A DNA stretch of 64,000 nucleotides from JADHMP01 sp964386915 (GTDB lineage Bacteria; Bacteroidota; Bacteroidia; Flavobacteriales; Flavobacteriaceae). Shown piece by piece: positions 32,597 to 42,124 of this stretch. The stretch covers positions 1 to 64,000 of the forward strand of contig CAYLUQ010000011.1 in NCBI GenBank assembly GCA_964386915.1, in the 5' to 3' direction. The translations under genes and the position numbers were made by a program. The notes under the pieces were generated by a model. That model made no database searches, was not told where the DNA came from, and saw only the letters and a program-made list of their open reading frames with translations. Every line of letters starts with the position of its first letter. The stretch's first letter is position 1.

Positions 32597-33201
32597 TTGT
32601 TTTTCTTTTTTTGCGTAGGGGGTTGCTCTTGCATGGCTTTATAAAAAGCGGCTCTGGATAAGGGTTCATAATGTTCTTTTTCACCCAATAGCACTTGGGC
32701 GTCTTCCGAAGTGAGGCGATAACTATACTGTGCTAAGTTTCCGGTTCTGGTGCAAACAGCGTGCACTTTGGTGACATATTCTGCCGTGGCCATTAAGGCT
32801 GGCATGGGGCCAAAGGGCTTTCCTTTATAGTCCATATCCAAACCGGCAACAATCACTCGAATGCCTCGATTGGCTAAAGCATTGCAAACTTCTACAATTT
32901 CATCATCAAAAAATTGAGCTTCATCAATGCCAACCACGTCACACCCATCAGCTAAAAGGGCAATATTGGCGGCAGCAGGAACAGGAGTAGACAAAATTTG
33001 ATTGTCGTCATGAGAGGTCACAAGCCGATCGTCATAACGCACTTCTAGGGCGGGTTTAAAAATTTCAATTTTCTGTTGGGCAAACTGCGCTCTTTTCAAT
33101 CGGCGAATCAATTCTTCCGTTTTGCCTGAAAACATAGAACCACAAATCACCTCGATCCATCCAAATTGTTCCTTTGGGTTTACTGTATTTTCTAAAAACA
33201 T
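32593..33201 (-). CDS. tdk: Thymidine kinase, type II
   Basis: Phosphorylates thymidine for nucleotide salvage. 202 residues with P-loop GSMFSGKTEELIRR, VGIDEAQFFDD (catalytic glutamate) and the late YEPLSRAAFYK. The zinc-site segment VHAVCTRTGNLAQYSYRL keeps only one of two expected cysteines, so zinc binding may be altered. First gene of a two-gene operon with alr. Confidence 0.93.
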   Translation of the reverse strand: MFLENTVNPKEQFGWIEVICGSMFSGKTEELIRRLKRAQFAQQKIEIFKPALEVRYDDRLVTSHDDNQILSTPVPAAANIALLADGCDVVGIDEAQFFDDEIVEVCNALANRGIRVIVAGLDMDYKGKPFGPMPALMATAEYVTKVHAVCTRTGNLAQYSYRLTSEDAQVLLGEKEHYEPLSRAAFYKAMQEQPPTQKKKNN

Positions 33202-33292
33202 TTTTGTAATTTTCTGCTTGAAAAATAGACTGCTAATAATAAGCCCCCTCTTTACAAAGGTATAAATTCTGATGGGTTGAAAACACTTTTAA

Positions 33293-33985
33293 ATGATTGA
33301 ACGAATAAAAAACGTATTACAAGACCTTGCCCAGCAAATTAATTCATCTTCCCATCAAAGCGATCCTGTTTTTTGGAAAGAAAAAGCAAAAGCACTTTAT
33401 GAAGTGTTGAGTGTCTATGTTTTTTTGTACCAACAGCAAGATGCAAAGTCCGATTGGGAGGCTCATGAAAACCAGCTTAAAGCGGCTGTCTCAAAATTGG
33501 AAAACGTGTCTTTTTCCACTCAAAAGCCTCTTGAAAAAAGGGAAGAGGAGACCCTCAATGTACCGCCTCTAATGGATACGATTAATGATATTTTAACCGA
33601 AATGCCGGATCAGGCTCTGCCCGAGGAGTTGTTCCAAGAAGTGAGCCCGGCTCCTTCTTTTGAAAAAAAAGAAACAGCTGAAGAACAAAAGCAAGAAACA
33701 CTCACCGAAAACAAAAAAAACCTCAATGACCGCTTTTCAAAAGGACTCAAAATTGATTTGAACGATCGCATTGCTTTCATCTCCCATTTATTTAATAATC
33801 AAAGTGCAGACTATCACAGGGTAATTAAGCAATTGTTTACTTTCTCAGATTGGGAAGAAGCCAAAGACTTTATAGATAATATGGTCAAACCAGACTATAA
33901 TAATTGGAAAGGGAAAGAAGATTTTGAAGCGCGTTTTATGCGTGTTTTAGAACTCCATTTTGATCTCCCTGCTGAAAATTTATAG
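33293..33985 (+). CDS. Conserved Bacteroidota protein of unknown function
   Basis: 230 residues, cytoplasmic (no signal or membrane helix). The N-terminal 70 residues look helical; residues about 70-140 are a charged, low-complexity linker rich in Glu, Lys and Pro. The C-terminal domain begins KGLKIDLNDRIAFISHLFNN and continues through YHRVIKQLFTFSDWEEAKDF to NNWKGKEDFEARFM. I know this C-terminal pattern as a hypothetical protein conserved in flavobacteria but not a function. It lies 24 bases upstream of rsmI. Confidence 0.8.
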   Translation: MIERIKNVLQDLAQQINSSSHQSDPVFWKEKAKALYEVLSVYVFLYQQQDAKSDWEAHENQLKAAVSKLENVSFSTQKPLEKREEETLNVPPLMDTINDILTEMPDQALPEELFQEVSPAPSFEKKETAEEQKQETLTENKKNLNDRFSKGLKIDLNDRIAFISHLFNNQSADYHRVIKQLFTFSDWEEAKDFIDNMVKPDYNNWKGKEDFEARFMRVLELHFDLPAENL

Positions 33986-34009
33986 AGACTCTTTCCACTT
34001 CAACCTGTT

Positions 34010-34684
34010 ATGTCAAAATTAATCATCATTCCCACTCCCATCGGCAATTTGGAAGACATCACCCTAAGAGGGCTTCGGATGTTGGGTGAGGTTGACTTGA
34101 TCTTGGCAGAAGACACGCGCACGAGTAAAAAATTATTAAATCATTATAACATTGAAACACCCTGTGAGAGTTTTCATATGTTTAATGAACACAAAAAGTT
34201 AGCCGCCGTTATTCGTCGTTTAGAAGGTGGAACAACCATAGCGCTTATTTCAGATGCAGGTACCCCGGGCATTTCGGATCCGGGCTATTTGCTCATTCGA
34301 GCAGCTTTAGAACAAAATATTCCGGTAGAATGTTTGCCTGGTGCAACAGCTCTTATTCCGGCATTGGTACAAAGCGGGCTACCTTCTGATCGTTTTGTTT
34401 TTGAGGGGTTTTTACCACCCAAAAAAGGACGGCAAAAAAGGCTTGAACAATTGGCAACAGAACCTCGCACTGTTATACTTTATGAAAGTCCCCACAAATT
34501 GGTCAAAACACTCTCCCAATTAGTGGCTGTTTTTGGGCCTGATCGAAACATAGTGGTTCTACGAGAACTAACCAAACTGCACGAAACCTCTTATAGTCTC
34601 ACCCTTCAATCGGCACTAGTGCATTTTGAAAAGCAACCCCCAAAGGGAGAATTAGTACTTTGCCTTGCGGGATTTAAACCTTGA
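34010..34684 (+). CDS. rsmI: 16S rRNA (cytidine1402-2'-O)-methyltransferase
   Basis: 224 residues of the tetrapyrrole-methylase fold. The segments IPTPIGNLEDITLRGL, EDTRTSKKLL, ALISDAGTPGISDPGY and LPGATALIPALVQSG are RsmI hallmarks. It methylates the ribose of C1402 in the decoding centre. The shorter-than-E. coli C-terminus is common in Bacteroidota. Followed four bases later by recJ. Confidence 0.95.
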   Translation: MSKLIIIPTPIGNLEDITLRGLRMLGEVDLILAEDTRTSKKLLNHYNIETPCESFHMFNEHKKLAAVIRRLEGGTTIALISDAGTPGISDPGYLLIRAALEQNIPVECLPGATALIPALVQSGLPSDRFVFEGFLPPKKGRQKRLEQLATEPRTVILYESPHKLVKTLSQLVAVFGPDRNIVVLRELTKLHETSYSLTLQSALVHFEKQPPKGELVLCLAGFKP

Positions 34685-34688
34685 TTAG

Positions 34689-36371
34689 ATGATTTGGAAT
34701 CCTCGCCCACTCCCAGATATGGATCAAGTTGAGGCCCTGCAAGAGGCTCTTCAGATACCCAAACTTGTAGCTACTCTTTTGGTGCAGCGTGGCATTAGCT
34801 CTTTTGAAACCGCGAAGCATTTTTTTAGACCCCAATGGGAGGCGCTCTATGATCCTTATTTAATGAAAGACATGAACCTAGCCGTTGGGAGAATTGAAAA
34901 AGCCCTTCAAGAAAAGGAAAAAATCATGGTCTATGGTGATTATGATGTGGACGGCACCACTGCTGTGGCTTTGGTATATTCTTTTCTCAGCCCCCTAGCA
35001 GACGTTGTCTCCTACATTCCCGATCGTTATTCAGAAGGCTATGGGGTCTCCAAAAAAGGAATTGAGGAAGCTCACGCCAAAGGAATTACATTAATCATAG
35101 CGCTCGATTGTGGGATTAAAGCGGTAGATCAAGTGGCTTATGCAGCAAGTTTAGGGATTGATTTCATCATTTGCGATCATCACCAACCCGGAGAGGTACT
35201 CCCCCAGGCCTTTGCCATTTTAGACCCCAAGCAATCGGATTGTTCCTATCCTTTTGATGGCTTATGTGGATGTGGCATAGGGTTTAAATTGGTGCAAGCC
35301 CTGCTACAAAAACAAGGGGCTACACAAGAAACTTTAATCCCCTATTTAGATTTAGTGGCCACAGCCATTGCGGCAGATATTGTGCCTATGGTTGATGAAA
35401 ATCGTCTATTAACATATTTTGGCTTGCAGCATATGCAGCAGGCCCCTCGAGTTGGCATTGCTTATTTCTTAAAAGAACTTAAACAAAAGATTAAAGTGTC
35501 TGACTTGGTGTTTAAATTGGCCCCGAGAATCAATGCTGCAGGCCGAATGGAACATGGCCTAAATGCCGTTCGTTTGCTAACCTCAACTTCTGTTGAAGCC
35601 GTAAAACCTATTGCCAGAGCCATAGAATTTAACAATTCTGAGCGACGTTCTAAGGATGAAAAAATTACCCAAGAAGCACTTAACCAAATTGCGGATAGTT
35701 CATCGGACTATACAACAGTAGTATTTGACCCACAATGGCACAAAGGAGTCATTGGCATAGTAGCGTCTCGCTTAATTGAGCACCACTATAGACCCACTGT
35801 GGTGTTGACTCAATCGGGAGAGGTATTAGCCGGATCGGTTCGATCTGTTAAAGGGTTTGATGTCTACCGTGCTTTAGAAGCTTGCCAAGAACACATGATT
35901 CAATATGGAGGGCATAAATATGCCGCCGGATTAACCCTTGCCCCAGATCAATTAGAAGGGTTTATAACCTGTTTTGAAAACGCGGTCAAAGAGCAAATAC
36001 GTCCCGAACAAAGAGTGCCCACATTGGACTATGACGCAGCAGTATCTTTAGCCGAATTAACTCCAAAAACGTTTAGAATTATGGAACAAATGGCACCCTT
36101 TGGCCCCCAAAATATGCGCCCTGTTTTGGTCACCCACCAGTGTAAAGATTCAGGAGGATCTCGAGCGGTGGGTCAAGATAATACGCATTTGCGATTGGAA
36201 ATTACAGATGCTTCTGGCGCAAAATTCACAGGCATTGCCTTTCAACAGGCACACCATTTATTGGATGTGAAGTCACAAAGACCTTTTTCAATTTGCTATA
36301 CCTTAGAAGAAAACCAGTTTAACAACCAATCGAGTTTACAACTCAAAATTAAAGCCCTGAAATTTGACTAG
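34689..36371 (+). CDS. recJ: Single-stranded-DNA-specific exonuclease RecJ
   Basis: 560 residues. The DHH phosphoesterase motifs are VYGDYDVDGTTA, ALDCG and ICDHHQPGE, with YGGHKYAAGLTL as the DHHA1 domain motif, followed by an OB-like C-terminal domain. It degrades single-stranded DNA 5' to 3' in recombination and mismatch repair. The stop codon overlaps that of the convergent pgi gene by four bases. Confidence 0.95.
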   Translation: MIWNPRPLPDMDQVEALQEALQIPKLVATLLVQRGISSFETAKHFFRPQWEALYDPYLMKDMNLAVGRIEKALQEKEKIMVYGDYDVDGTTAVALVYSFLSPLADVVSYIPDRYSEGYGVSKKGIEEAHAKGITLIIALDCGIKAVDQVAYAASLGIDFIICDHHQPGEVLPQAFAILDPKQSDCSYPFDGLCGCGIGFKLVQALLQKQGATQETLIPYLDLVATAIAADIVPMVDENRLLTYFGLQHMQQAPRVGIAYFLKELKQKIKVSDLVFKLAPRINAAGRMEHGLNAVRLLTSTSVEAVKPIARAIEFNNSERRSKDEKITQEALNQIADSSSDYTTVVFDPQWHKGVIGIVASRLIEHHYRPTVVLTQSGEVLAGSVRSVKGFDVYRALEACQEHMIQYGGHKYAAGLTLAPDQLEGFITCFENAVKEQIRPEQRVPTLDYDAAVSLAELTPKTFRIMEQMAPFGPQNMRPVLVTHQCKDSGGSRAVGQDNTHLRLEITDASGAKFTGIAFQQAHHLLDVKSQRPFSICYTLEENQFNNQSSLQLKIKALKFD

Positions 36372-38008
36372 CTTTGTTTAAGTCGGTTAATCAACTGAGT
36401 AGTAGAAGCATCGTGGGGTTGTAGGGTTGCTGCATTAAAATCGTCTAAGACCACGTTGGCCAATTGTTTGCCTAATTCTACGCCCCATTGGTCATAACTA
36501 AAAATGTTCCACAAAATTCCTTGTACAAATATTTTGTGTTCATAGCAAGCAATTAATGCCCCTAGATTTTTAGGAGTGAGTTGCTCAATCAGTATGGTAT
36601 TTGTGGGTCGATTACCTTCAAAAACTTTAAAGGGGATTAATTTTCTAGCCTCGGCTGGAGCCATTCCATTTTGGTGTAACTCGTCAGCGACTTTTTCAGC
36701 TGATTTACCTTTCATTAAGGCCTCTGTTTGAGCAACAAAATTGGCCATCAGCTTGGCTTGATGATCGGTCTCTCCATAAAGTGATTTTTTGAAACCAATA
36801 AAATCGGCAGGAATGAGCTTGGTGCCTTGATGCAGCAGTTGAAAAAAGGCGTGTTGTGCATTGGTGCCGGGAGCCCCCCAAACAATGGTTCCGGTTTGAT
36901 AGGTCACCGGGTTTCCATTGCGGTCTGTACCTTTACCATTGCTTTCCATGATGGCCTGTTGCAAATAGGCAGGCAAACTTCTCAAATATTGCGTATAGGG
37001 CACAATAACTTCTGTCTCGGCCTCCCAAAAATTATTATACCACACACTCAATAGCGCAAGTAAGACGGGAATATTATTTTCAAAAGAAGTTGACTTAAAA
37101 TGGGCATCCATTGCTCTGGCGCCTTGCAGTAAATGATCAAAATGCTGAGGACCTACCCCCAAACAAATACTTAACCCCACAGCACTCCAAAGTGAAAAAC
37201 GACCCCCAACCCAATCGTTCATTGGGAAAACATTTTCGGGGGCTATGCCAAAGGCTTCAATTTTTTCTAAATTAGTAGAAACAGCCACAAAATGTTGTGC
37301 AATGGCCGTTTCGGGTGCTGTTTCTAAAAACCATCGTCTAATGGTTTGAGCGTTGCTAAGGGTTTCTTGGGTGGTAAAGGTTTTAGAAACTACTACAAAA
37401 AGGGTGGTCTCTGGAGAAAGACCTTTGAGACTTTCTTGCACATGATCTCCTTCTACATTAGAAACAAAGCGCACCTCTAAGTGGTTTTTATAAAAGGCCA
37501 AGGCTTCAGTCACCATAGCCGGGCCAAGGTCTGAGCCTCCAATTCCAATATTCACTACATGGGTGATGGGTTTGCCACTATAGCCTTTCCATTCACCAGA
37601 AATTACGGCTTCTGAAAAGGCATACATTTTTTCTTTAACAGCTTCAATTTCTGGATTAATATCTTTTCCGTCCACCAGCAACTGTTGGGCTCCCTTTTGA
37701 CGGAGGGCGGTGTGCAGCACCGCTCTGTTTTCAGTTTGGTTGATAGCATCTCCACCAAAATAGGCACTTATGGCATTGGAGAGTTCAGCTTCTTCGGCTA
37801 GTTTAAGCAACAAAGAAAGCGTCTCTTCATTCCATCTGTTTTTAGAAAGATCTACATAAAAATCGTCCCATTGCCACTGAAAAGTGCCACTATGACTGTT
37901 GCTGGCGGCAAAATGGTCTGCTATGGTTAGGGGTGCTATTTTTTTAAAATGATCTTGTAAGCGCAGCCAACTGGGCAAGCGAGTGGGATTATGGTTGGAG
38001 AGGGTCAT
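36368..38008 (-). CDS. pgi: Glucose-6-phosphate isomerase
   Basis: Interconverts glucose-6-phosphate and fructose-6-phosphate. 546 residues. Signatures include VVNIGIGGSDLGPAMV, VVSKTFTTQETLSN, GGRFSLWSAVG and the late QWGVELGKQLA. The start codon overlaps the upstream peptidase gene by 20 bases, so the two are probably co-transcribed. Confidence 0.96.
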   Translation of the reverse strand: MTLSNHNPTRLPSWLRLQDHFKKIAPLTIADHFAASNSHSGTFQWQWDDFYVDLSKNRWNEETLSLLLKLAEEAELSNAISAYFGGDAINQTENRAVLHTALRQKGAQQLLVDGKDINPEIEAVKEKMYAFSEAVISGEWKGYSGKPITHVVNIGIGGSDLGPAMVTEALAFYKNHLEVRFVSNVEGDHVQESLKGLSPETTLFVVVSKTFTTQETLSNAQTIRRWFLETAPETAIAQHFVAVSTNLEKIEAFGIAPENVFPMNDWVGGRFSLWSAVGLSICLGVGPQHFDHLLQGARAMDAHFKSTSFENNIPVLLALLSVWYNNFWEAETEVIVPYTQYLRSLPAYLQQAIMESNGKGTDRNGNPVTYQTGTIVWGAPGTNAQHAFFQLLHQGTKLIPADFIGFKKSLYGETDHQAKLMANFVAQTEALMKGKSAEKVADELHQNGMAPAEARKLIPFKVFEGNRPTNTILIEQLTPKNLGALIACYEHKIFVQGILWNIFSYDQWGVELGKQLANVVLDDFNAATLQPHDASTTQLINRLKQS

Positions 38009-39287
38009 TTATGGGTTGGTTATGAAAGGTTATTGCTTTGGAAGAAAGTGTTTTCTCTTCAAAACTCAAACAGTCTAATTGTTCTTTAACAGGTACTATA
38101 GCGGTTAAAAATTTTCTTTTTAACTCAGACGAAATAGGTTTGGCTTCGGGAAGTTTTTGTTTAAAAGGGTCTACTTGTTTTCCATTTTTCCAAAAGCGAT
38201 AGCACACATGGGGTCCCGAGGTGTTTCCGGTCATACCGACCCACCCAATGACGTCTCCTTGTGCTACATTCTGCCCCTTGCGTACTTTTCTTTTTTTCAT
38301 ATGCAAATATTGGGTGCTATAGGTTTCATTATGTCGAATGGTGACATAGTTACCATTGCCTTTGCTGTAGGAAGATTTTACCACTACGCCTTTGGCAGTG
38401 GCTAGAATGGGTGTGCCTACATTGGCTGCAAAATCTGTGCCTTTGTGGGGGCGCACACGGTTGCCGTAGTAGGCAATTCTTCTTTTAAGATTGTAACGAG
38501 AGGAAATCCGACTGAACTTAACAGGAGCTTTTAAAAAAGCCCGTCTGAGGTTTTTGGCTTGATCGTCAAAGTAGTCCACAATCCCTTTTTCAGGATTTGA
38601 CTCAAATTCGAAGGCATAATAGGGTTTTCCTTGATGCTCAAAATAGGCGGCTTTAACTCTATTGATGCCCACTGAGAGAGTGTCGTTCACAAAATTTTCA
38701 TCATAAATGACTTTAAACCGATCCCCAGGATAGAGCCTAGAAAAATCAATGGTCCAAGCATAAACGTCGGCCAAATAGTAGGTGAGCGCATCATTCACTC
38801 CAATTTCTTGCATGGTTTCATAGAGCGAAGAGTGAATGGTTCCTACCGCCATTTGTTCTTTTGTTTGAATCTCTTTGGAAACCTTTTTACCATAAATACT
38901 GTCCCTAAGATGCACAATGGTATAGTCCTCCACATTGGGGTGATACACAAAATAGTCTAATTGTTTGAGGCTGTCTTTGGTATAAAAAAGGGTGTAGGGT
39001 TTATTGAGTCTGATTTTTCTGAGGTCCACACAGTCTTTAATAGTGGTAACAATAGTATAAATTTGTGGATAGTCAATGCCATGAGCCTCTAGGATGGAAC
39101 CAAATGTATCGCCTCGTTTTATTTTCTGGGTCTTGGTGTCATATTGGTTGAGGTCTAAACCAAATTGCAATTGGGGCACAAGGGTGGCCGGCATGTTTCC
39201 TTTAGGTGCATTGGCAGGAACGGCTGTGGGAGCCTCACCACAACGGCTTAAAAGCAAAATTAGAACGAGTGCCGAAAGTATACGCAT
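37989..39287 (-). CDS. M23-family murein endopeptidase lipoprotein
   Basis: 432 residues with a lipoprotein signal (LLLSRC, cysteine near residue 16). After an N-terminal region with a LysM-like/Opa-type part (RGDTFGSILEAHGI) comes a LytM domain with zinc ligands in RVRPHKGTDFAANVGTPILA and HVCYRFW, plus the YLHMKKRKVRKGQNVAQGDV segment. It probably cuts peptide cross-links in peptidoglycan in the periplasm. The 20-base overlap with pgi is a common flavobacterial arrangement as far as I recall. Confidence 0.92.
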   Translation of the reverse strand: MRILSALVLILLLSRCGEAPTAVPANAPKGNMPATLVPQLQFGLDLNQYDTKTQKIKRGDTFGSILEAHGIDYPQIYTIVTTIKDCVDLRKIRLNKPYTLFYTKDSLKQLDYFVYHPNVEDYTIVHLRDSIYGKKVSKEIQTKEQMAVGTIHSSLYETMQEIGVNDALTYYLADVYAWTIDFSRLYPGDRFKVIYDENFVNDTLSVGINRVKAAYFEHQGKPYYAFEFESNPEKGIVDYFDDQAKNLRRAFLKAPVKFSRISSRYNLKRRIAYYGNRVRPHKGTDFAANVGTPILATAKGVVVKSSYSKGNGNYVTIRHNETYSTQYLHMKKRKVRKGQNVAQGDVIGWVGMTGNTSGPHVCYRFWKNGKQVDPFKQKLPEAKPISSELKRKFLTAIVPVKEQLDCLSFEEKTLSSKAITFHNQPINDPLQP

Positions 39288-39381
39288 CTCAATATTTAAA
39301 AATTTATCAAATTTCGTAATAGCTAGTGTATTTTAAAACGCTAATGGTAAAAAGTTTTACACCAAGTTATGGAAAGACTAT

Positions 39382-40182
39382 TTAGTCTTTTACAACTATG
39401 TCAAACGGATATTTTAAATTTTTAAAATTTTCTAAATCAGCTTTAATAGACCCTACTAAAATATCTGCTTGAATGCGCATGGGAATTTTGTTTTGATCGT
39501 CTGTTACCCACAAGGTGACACTTTCTTGTTCTTTAAACACCCGGCCAGACTGCACCATAGGGCGAAATTTGAGACAGGGCACCTGACCAAATTTGGTGTC
39601 TATGATTTCTTTGCCGAGAAATTTGAGTTGAAACACATAGTTCTCTTGGTCAAAAAACATGTTGATACTAAAGCTTTCATTGACCTTTATGTCGTTTTCT
39701 GGATAAAAATGACGCAGATAATAAAAACAAGAGAGCAAATCTTGTGCATTGGGTTTAAACGCTACCTCAAACTGTTCTTTTTTCTTTTTGTCGTTGATAT
39801 GGGCCAATTGGGTTTGGTGATCAAAACGAATTTCTAAATTTTTGGTATATCCTCCTTCATCAATATTGCGCACAAACTTGTAGGGCAACCCATTGGCGGC
39901 ATCAAAATAGGATTCATAATGATCTTCCACTTTGAAAAACCATCTAGCAAGTCCGGTTGTTCGACCATAGCCTTTTGCATGAAAAACATCATGCCCTTCT
40001 AAAGTTTTTTGTTCTAGAGAGAGGCTAGCGTAGCTCGCATTAAAAATACCATAGTGAATTCTAAACTCAAACCATTCTCCGTCTTTAAAAGGAGGGTCGG
40101 AAGAAAACTCATGGTCTAGCTGCTGTGGCGTGAAGGCCATGAGCAAAAAGACAAAACCATATAGGAGGCCTTTTTTAATCAT
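39382..40182 (-). CDS. DUF3108 domain protein, exported
   Basis: 266 residues from ATG 40182, chosen because a promoter box TATTTTTG ends four bases upstream and because the signal peptide (MIKKGLLYGFVFLLMAF) begins here; a GTG seven codons earlier lies inside the promoter. DUF3108 proteins are periplasmic beta-rich proteins of unknown function. FKDGEWFEFRIHYGIFNASYA opens the domain and TLWVTDDQNKIPMRIQADIL is its typical C-terminal part. Confidence 0.87.
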   Translation of the reverse strand: MIKKGLLYGFVFLLMAFTPQQLDHEFSSDPPFKDGEWFEFRIHYGIFNASYASLSLEQKTLEGHDVFHAKGYGRTTGLARWFFKVEDHYESYFDAANGLPYKFVRNIDEGGYTKNLEIRFDHQTQLAHINDKKKKEQFEVAFKPNAQDLLSCFYYLRHFYPENDIKVNESFSINMFFDQENYVFQLKFLGKEIIDTKFGQVPCLKFRPMVQSGRVFKEQESVTLWVTDDQNKIPMRIQADILVGSIKADLENFKNLKYPFDIVVKD

Positions 40183-40186
40183 ACCA

Positions 40187-40194
40187 CAAAAATA
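40187..40194 (-). promoter_or_regulatory. -7 box TATTTTTG four bases before the DUF3108 start
   Basis: Minus strand TATTTTTG-TGGT-ATG. Transcription would begin at or near the ATG, implying a leaderless mRNA. Confidence 0.5.
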
Positions 40195-40244
40195 AACATT
40201 CACATGTAGGGTTAAGGTTAAATTTATCTAAAATAAAGGGAAGT

Positions 40245-42044
40245 CTAGGAGGCTAAGTTTTTTAGGGCGTTATATATTTTTGCTCCTCGTGTAGGGCCAA
40301 AAAGAGTTACAATGTCTTCTTGAGAGGCTGCTCTTAAGCGTTTAATAGACTTAAACTCTTTGAGTAATTGAGAACGTGTGGCTGGGCCTATGCCGGGGAG
40401 TTGGTCTATTTGTGATTGTAAACCACCTTTGCTTCTCTTGTTGCGATGAAACCGAATGCCAAATCGGTGGGCTTCATCTCTTGCCCGTTGAATGATTTTT
40501 AATGATTCTGATTTTTTATCAATATATAGTGGAATCGGATCATCGGGAAAAAACAATTCTTCCAACCGTTTGGCTATGCCGACTATGGCAATTTTGCCTC
40601 TAAGCCCTAGCAATTCTAAACTTTTTACAGCCGAGGACAATTGTCCTTTTCCGCCGTCTATTACAATGAGTTGAGGCAGGGGGGCTCCTTCCTCTAGCAA
40701 GCGTTTGTAGCGTCTAAAAACCACTTCTTCCATGGAAGCAAAATCGTTGGGGCCTTCCACAGATTTAATGCTAAAATGGCGGTATTCTTTTTTACTGGGT
40801 TTTCCGTTTTTAAAGACCACACAGGCTGCCACCGGATTGGTGCCCTGCAAATTTGAATTATCAAAACATTCAATATGATAAGGAGGAGCTGACAACCTCA
40901 AATCCTTTTGCATTTGGGTCATAATTCGTTTAACATGGCGTTCGGGATCTACAATTTTCATTTGTTTAAATTGTTCAACCCTATAGAACTTGGCGTTGTG
41001 AAGCGATAAATCCACCAGTTTTTTCTTATCGCCTTGTTGGGGCACTATGATTTTATAAGAGGGTCCCAAACGAACCGCATGCGAGCAATAAATTTCTTTT
41101 GCATTGCTTTTAAATCGTTGTTGCAATTCCACAATGGCCAATTGAAGCAATTCCACATCTGATTCTTCGAGTTTCTTTTTGAGTTCTAGGGTGTGTGACC
41201 GTACAATGGCTCCGTGCGCAATTTGCAAATAATTGATATAGGCACTACTCTCATCAGCAATAAGGGCAAATACATCAGCGTTGTTAATTTTGGGGTTCAC
41301 CACTGTTGATTTGGCCTGATAATTTTTTAAGATTTCTATTTTTTCTTTAATCTGCTGGGCCTTTTCAAAAGCGAGGTTGTTGGCATAGTTTTTCATTTGG
41401 GTTTCAAAGGTGGTTAGCGAGGCTTTAAAATCGCCTTTGATGATTTGCCGAATGGCTTTTATGTTGGCATCATAAACCGAAAAGTCCATCTTCTCCTCAC
41501 AGGGACCAAGGCAATTTCCCAAATGAAAATCCAAACACACTTTAAATTTTTGGGCTTTAATTTTTTCCTCTTTTAAATCGTAGTTGCAACTCCTAAGCGG
41601 ATACAAACTCTTAATTAAATTCAATAGGGTGCGCACGGTTTTCATGCTGGTGTAGGGGCCAAAATATTCTGAGCCGTCTCGAATCAATTTTCGGGTGGTG
41701 AATACCCTAGGAAAAGGTTCGTTTTTGATGCAAATCCAAGGATAGGTCTTGTCGTCTTTGAGCATCACGTTATAGCGGGGCTGATGTTCTTTAATGAGGC
41801 TGTTTTCTAAAAGTAAGGCATCCATCTCGGTGGGAACCACTATATGCTCAATGCGCTGAATTTGTTTTACCAAAACAGTGGTTCTTCTGTTGGCGTGGTT
41901 TTTAGTGAAATAAGAATTAACCCTCTTTTTTAAATTTTTTGCTTTTCCCACATACAACATCTTATTTTCTTTATCAAAATATTGATAAACCCCGGCCTCT
42001 TCCGGCAAGCTTTTTAGTTGTATGTGCACCATTTCTGCCTCCAT
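40245..42044 (-). CDS. uvrC: Excinuclease ABC subunit C
   Basis: 599 residues. The GIY-YIG nuclease domain is at the N-terminus (GVYQYFDKENKMLYVGKAK), the UVR motif near the middle (NNLAFEKAQQIKEKIEIL), then the RNase H-like nuclease domain (ECFDNSNLQGTNPVA, VIDGGKGQL) and C-terminal helix-hairpin-helix (LPGIGPATRSQLLKEF). It makes both incisions in nucleotide excision repair. ATG 42044 is used; a second ATG four codons on is possible. Confidence 0.96.
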   Translation of the reverse strand: MEAEMVHIQLKSLPEEAGVYQYFDKENKMLYVGKAKNLKKRVNSYFTKNHANRRTTVLVKQIQRIEHIVVPTEMDALLLENSLIKEHQPRYNVMLKDDKTYPWICIKNEPFPRVFTTRKLIRDGSEYFGPYTSMKTVRTLLNLIKSLYPLRSCNYDLKEEKIKAQKFKVCLDFHLGNCLGPCEEKMDFSVYDANIKAIRQIIKGDFKASLTTFETQMKNYANNLAFEKAQQIKEKIEILKNYQAKSTVVNPKINNADVFALIADESSAYINYLQIAHGAIVRSHTLELKKKLEESDVELLQLAIVELQQRFKSNAKEIYCSHAVRLGPSYKIIVPQQGDKKKLVDLSLHNAKFYRVEQFKQMKIVDPERHVKRIMTQMQKDLRLSAPPYHIECFDNSNLQGTNPVAACVVFKNGKPSKKEYRHFSIKSVEGPNDFASMEEVVFRRYKRLLEEGAPLPQLIVIDGGKGQLSSAVKSLELLGLRGKIAIVGIAKRLEELFFPDDPIPLYIDKKSESLKIIQRARDEAHRFGIRFHRNKRSKGGLQSQIDQLPGIGPATRSQLLKEFKSIKRLRAASQEDIVTLFGPTRGAKIYNALKNLAS

Positions 42045-42103
42045 TGCTACGAAGGTATTGATTTCTCTGTTCTATTGAAATTCACCTCCTTTTTTTATGC
42101 GAT

Positions 42104-42111
42104 TAATTTTG
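42104..42111 (+). promoter_or_regulatory. -7 promoter box TAATTTTG
   Basis: Matches TAnnTTTG, 13 bases before the 5-FTHF cyclo-ligase start codon; -33 TTG at 42075-42077 is 26 bases away, longer than usual. Confidence 0.4.
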
Positions 42112-42124
42112 CATATTTGCTTTT

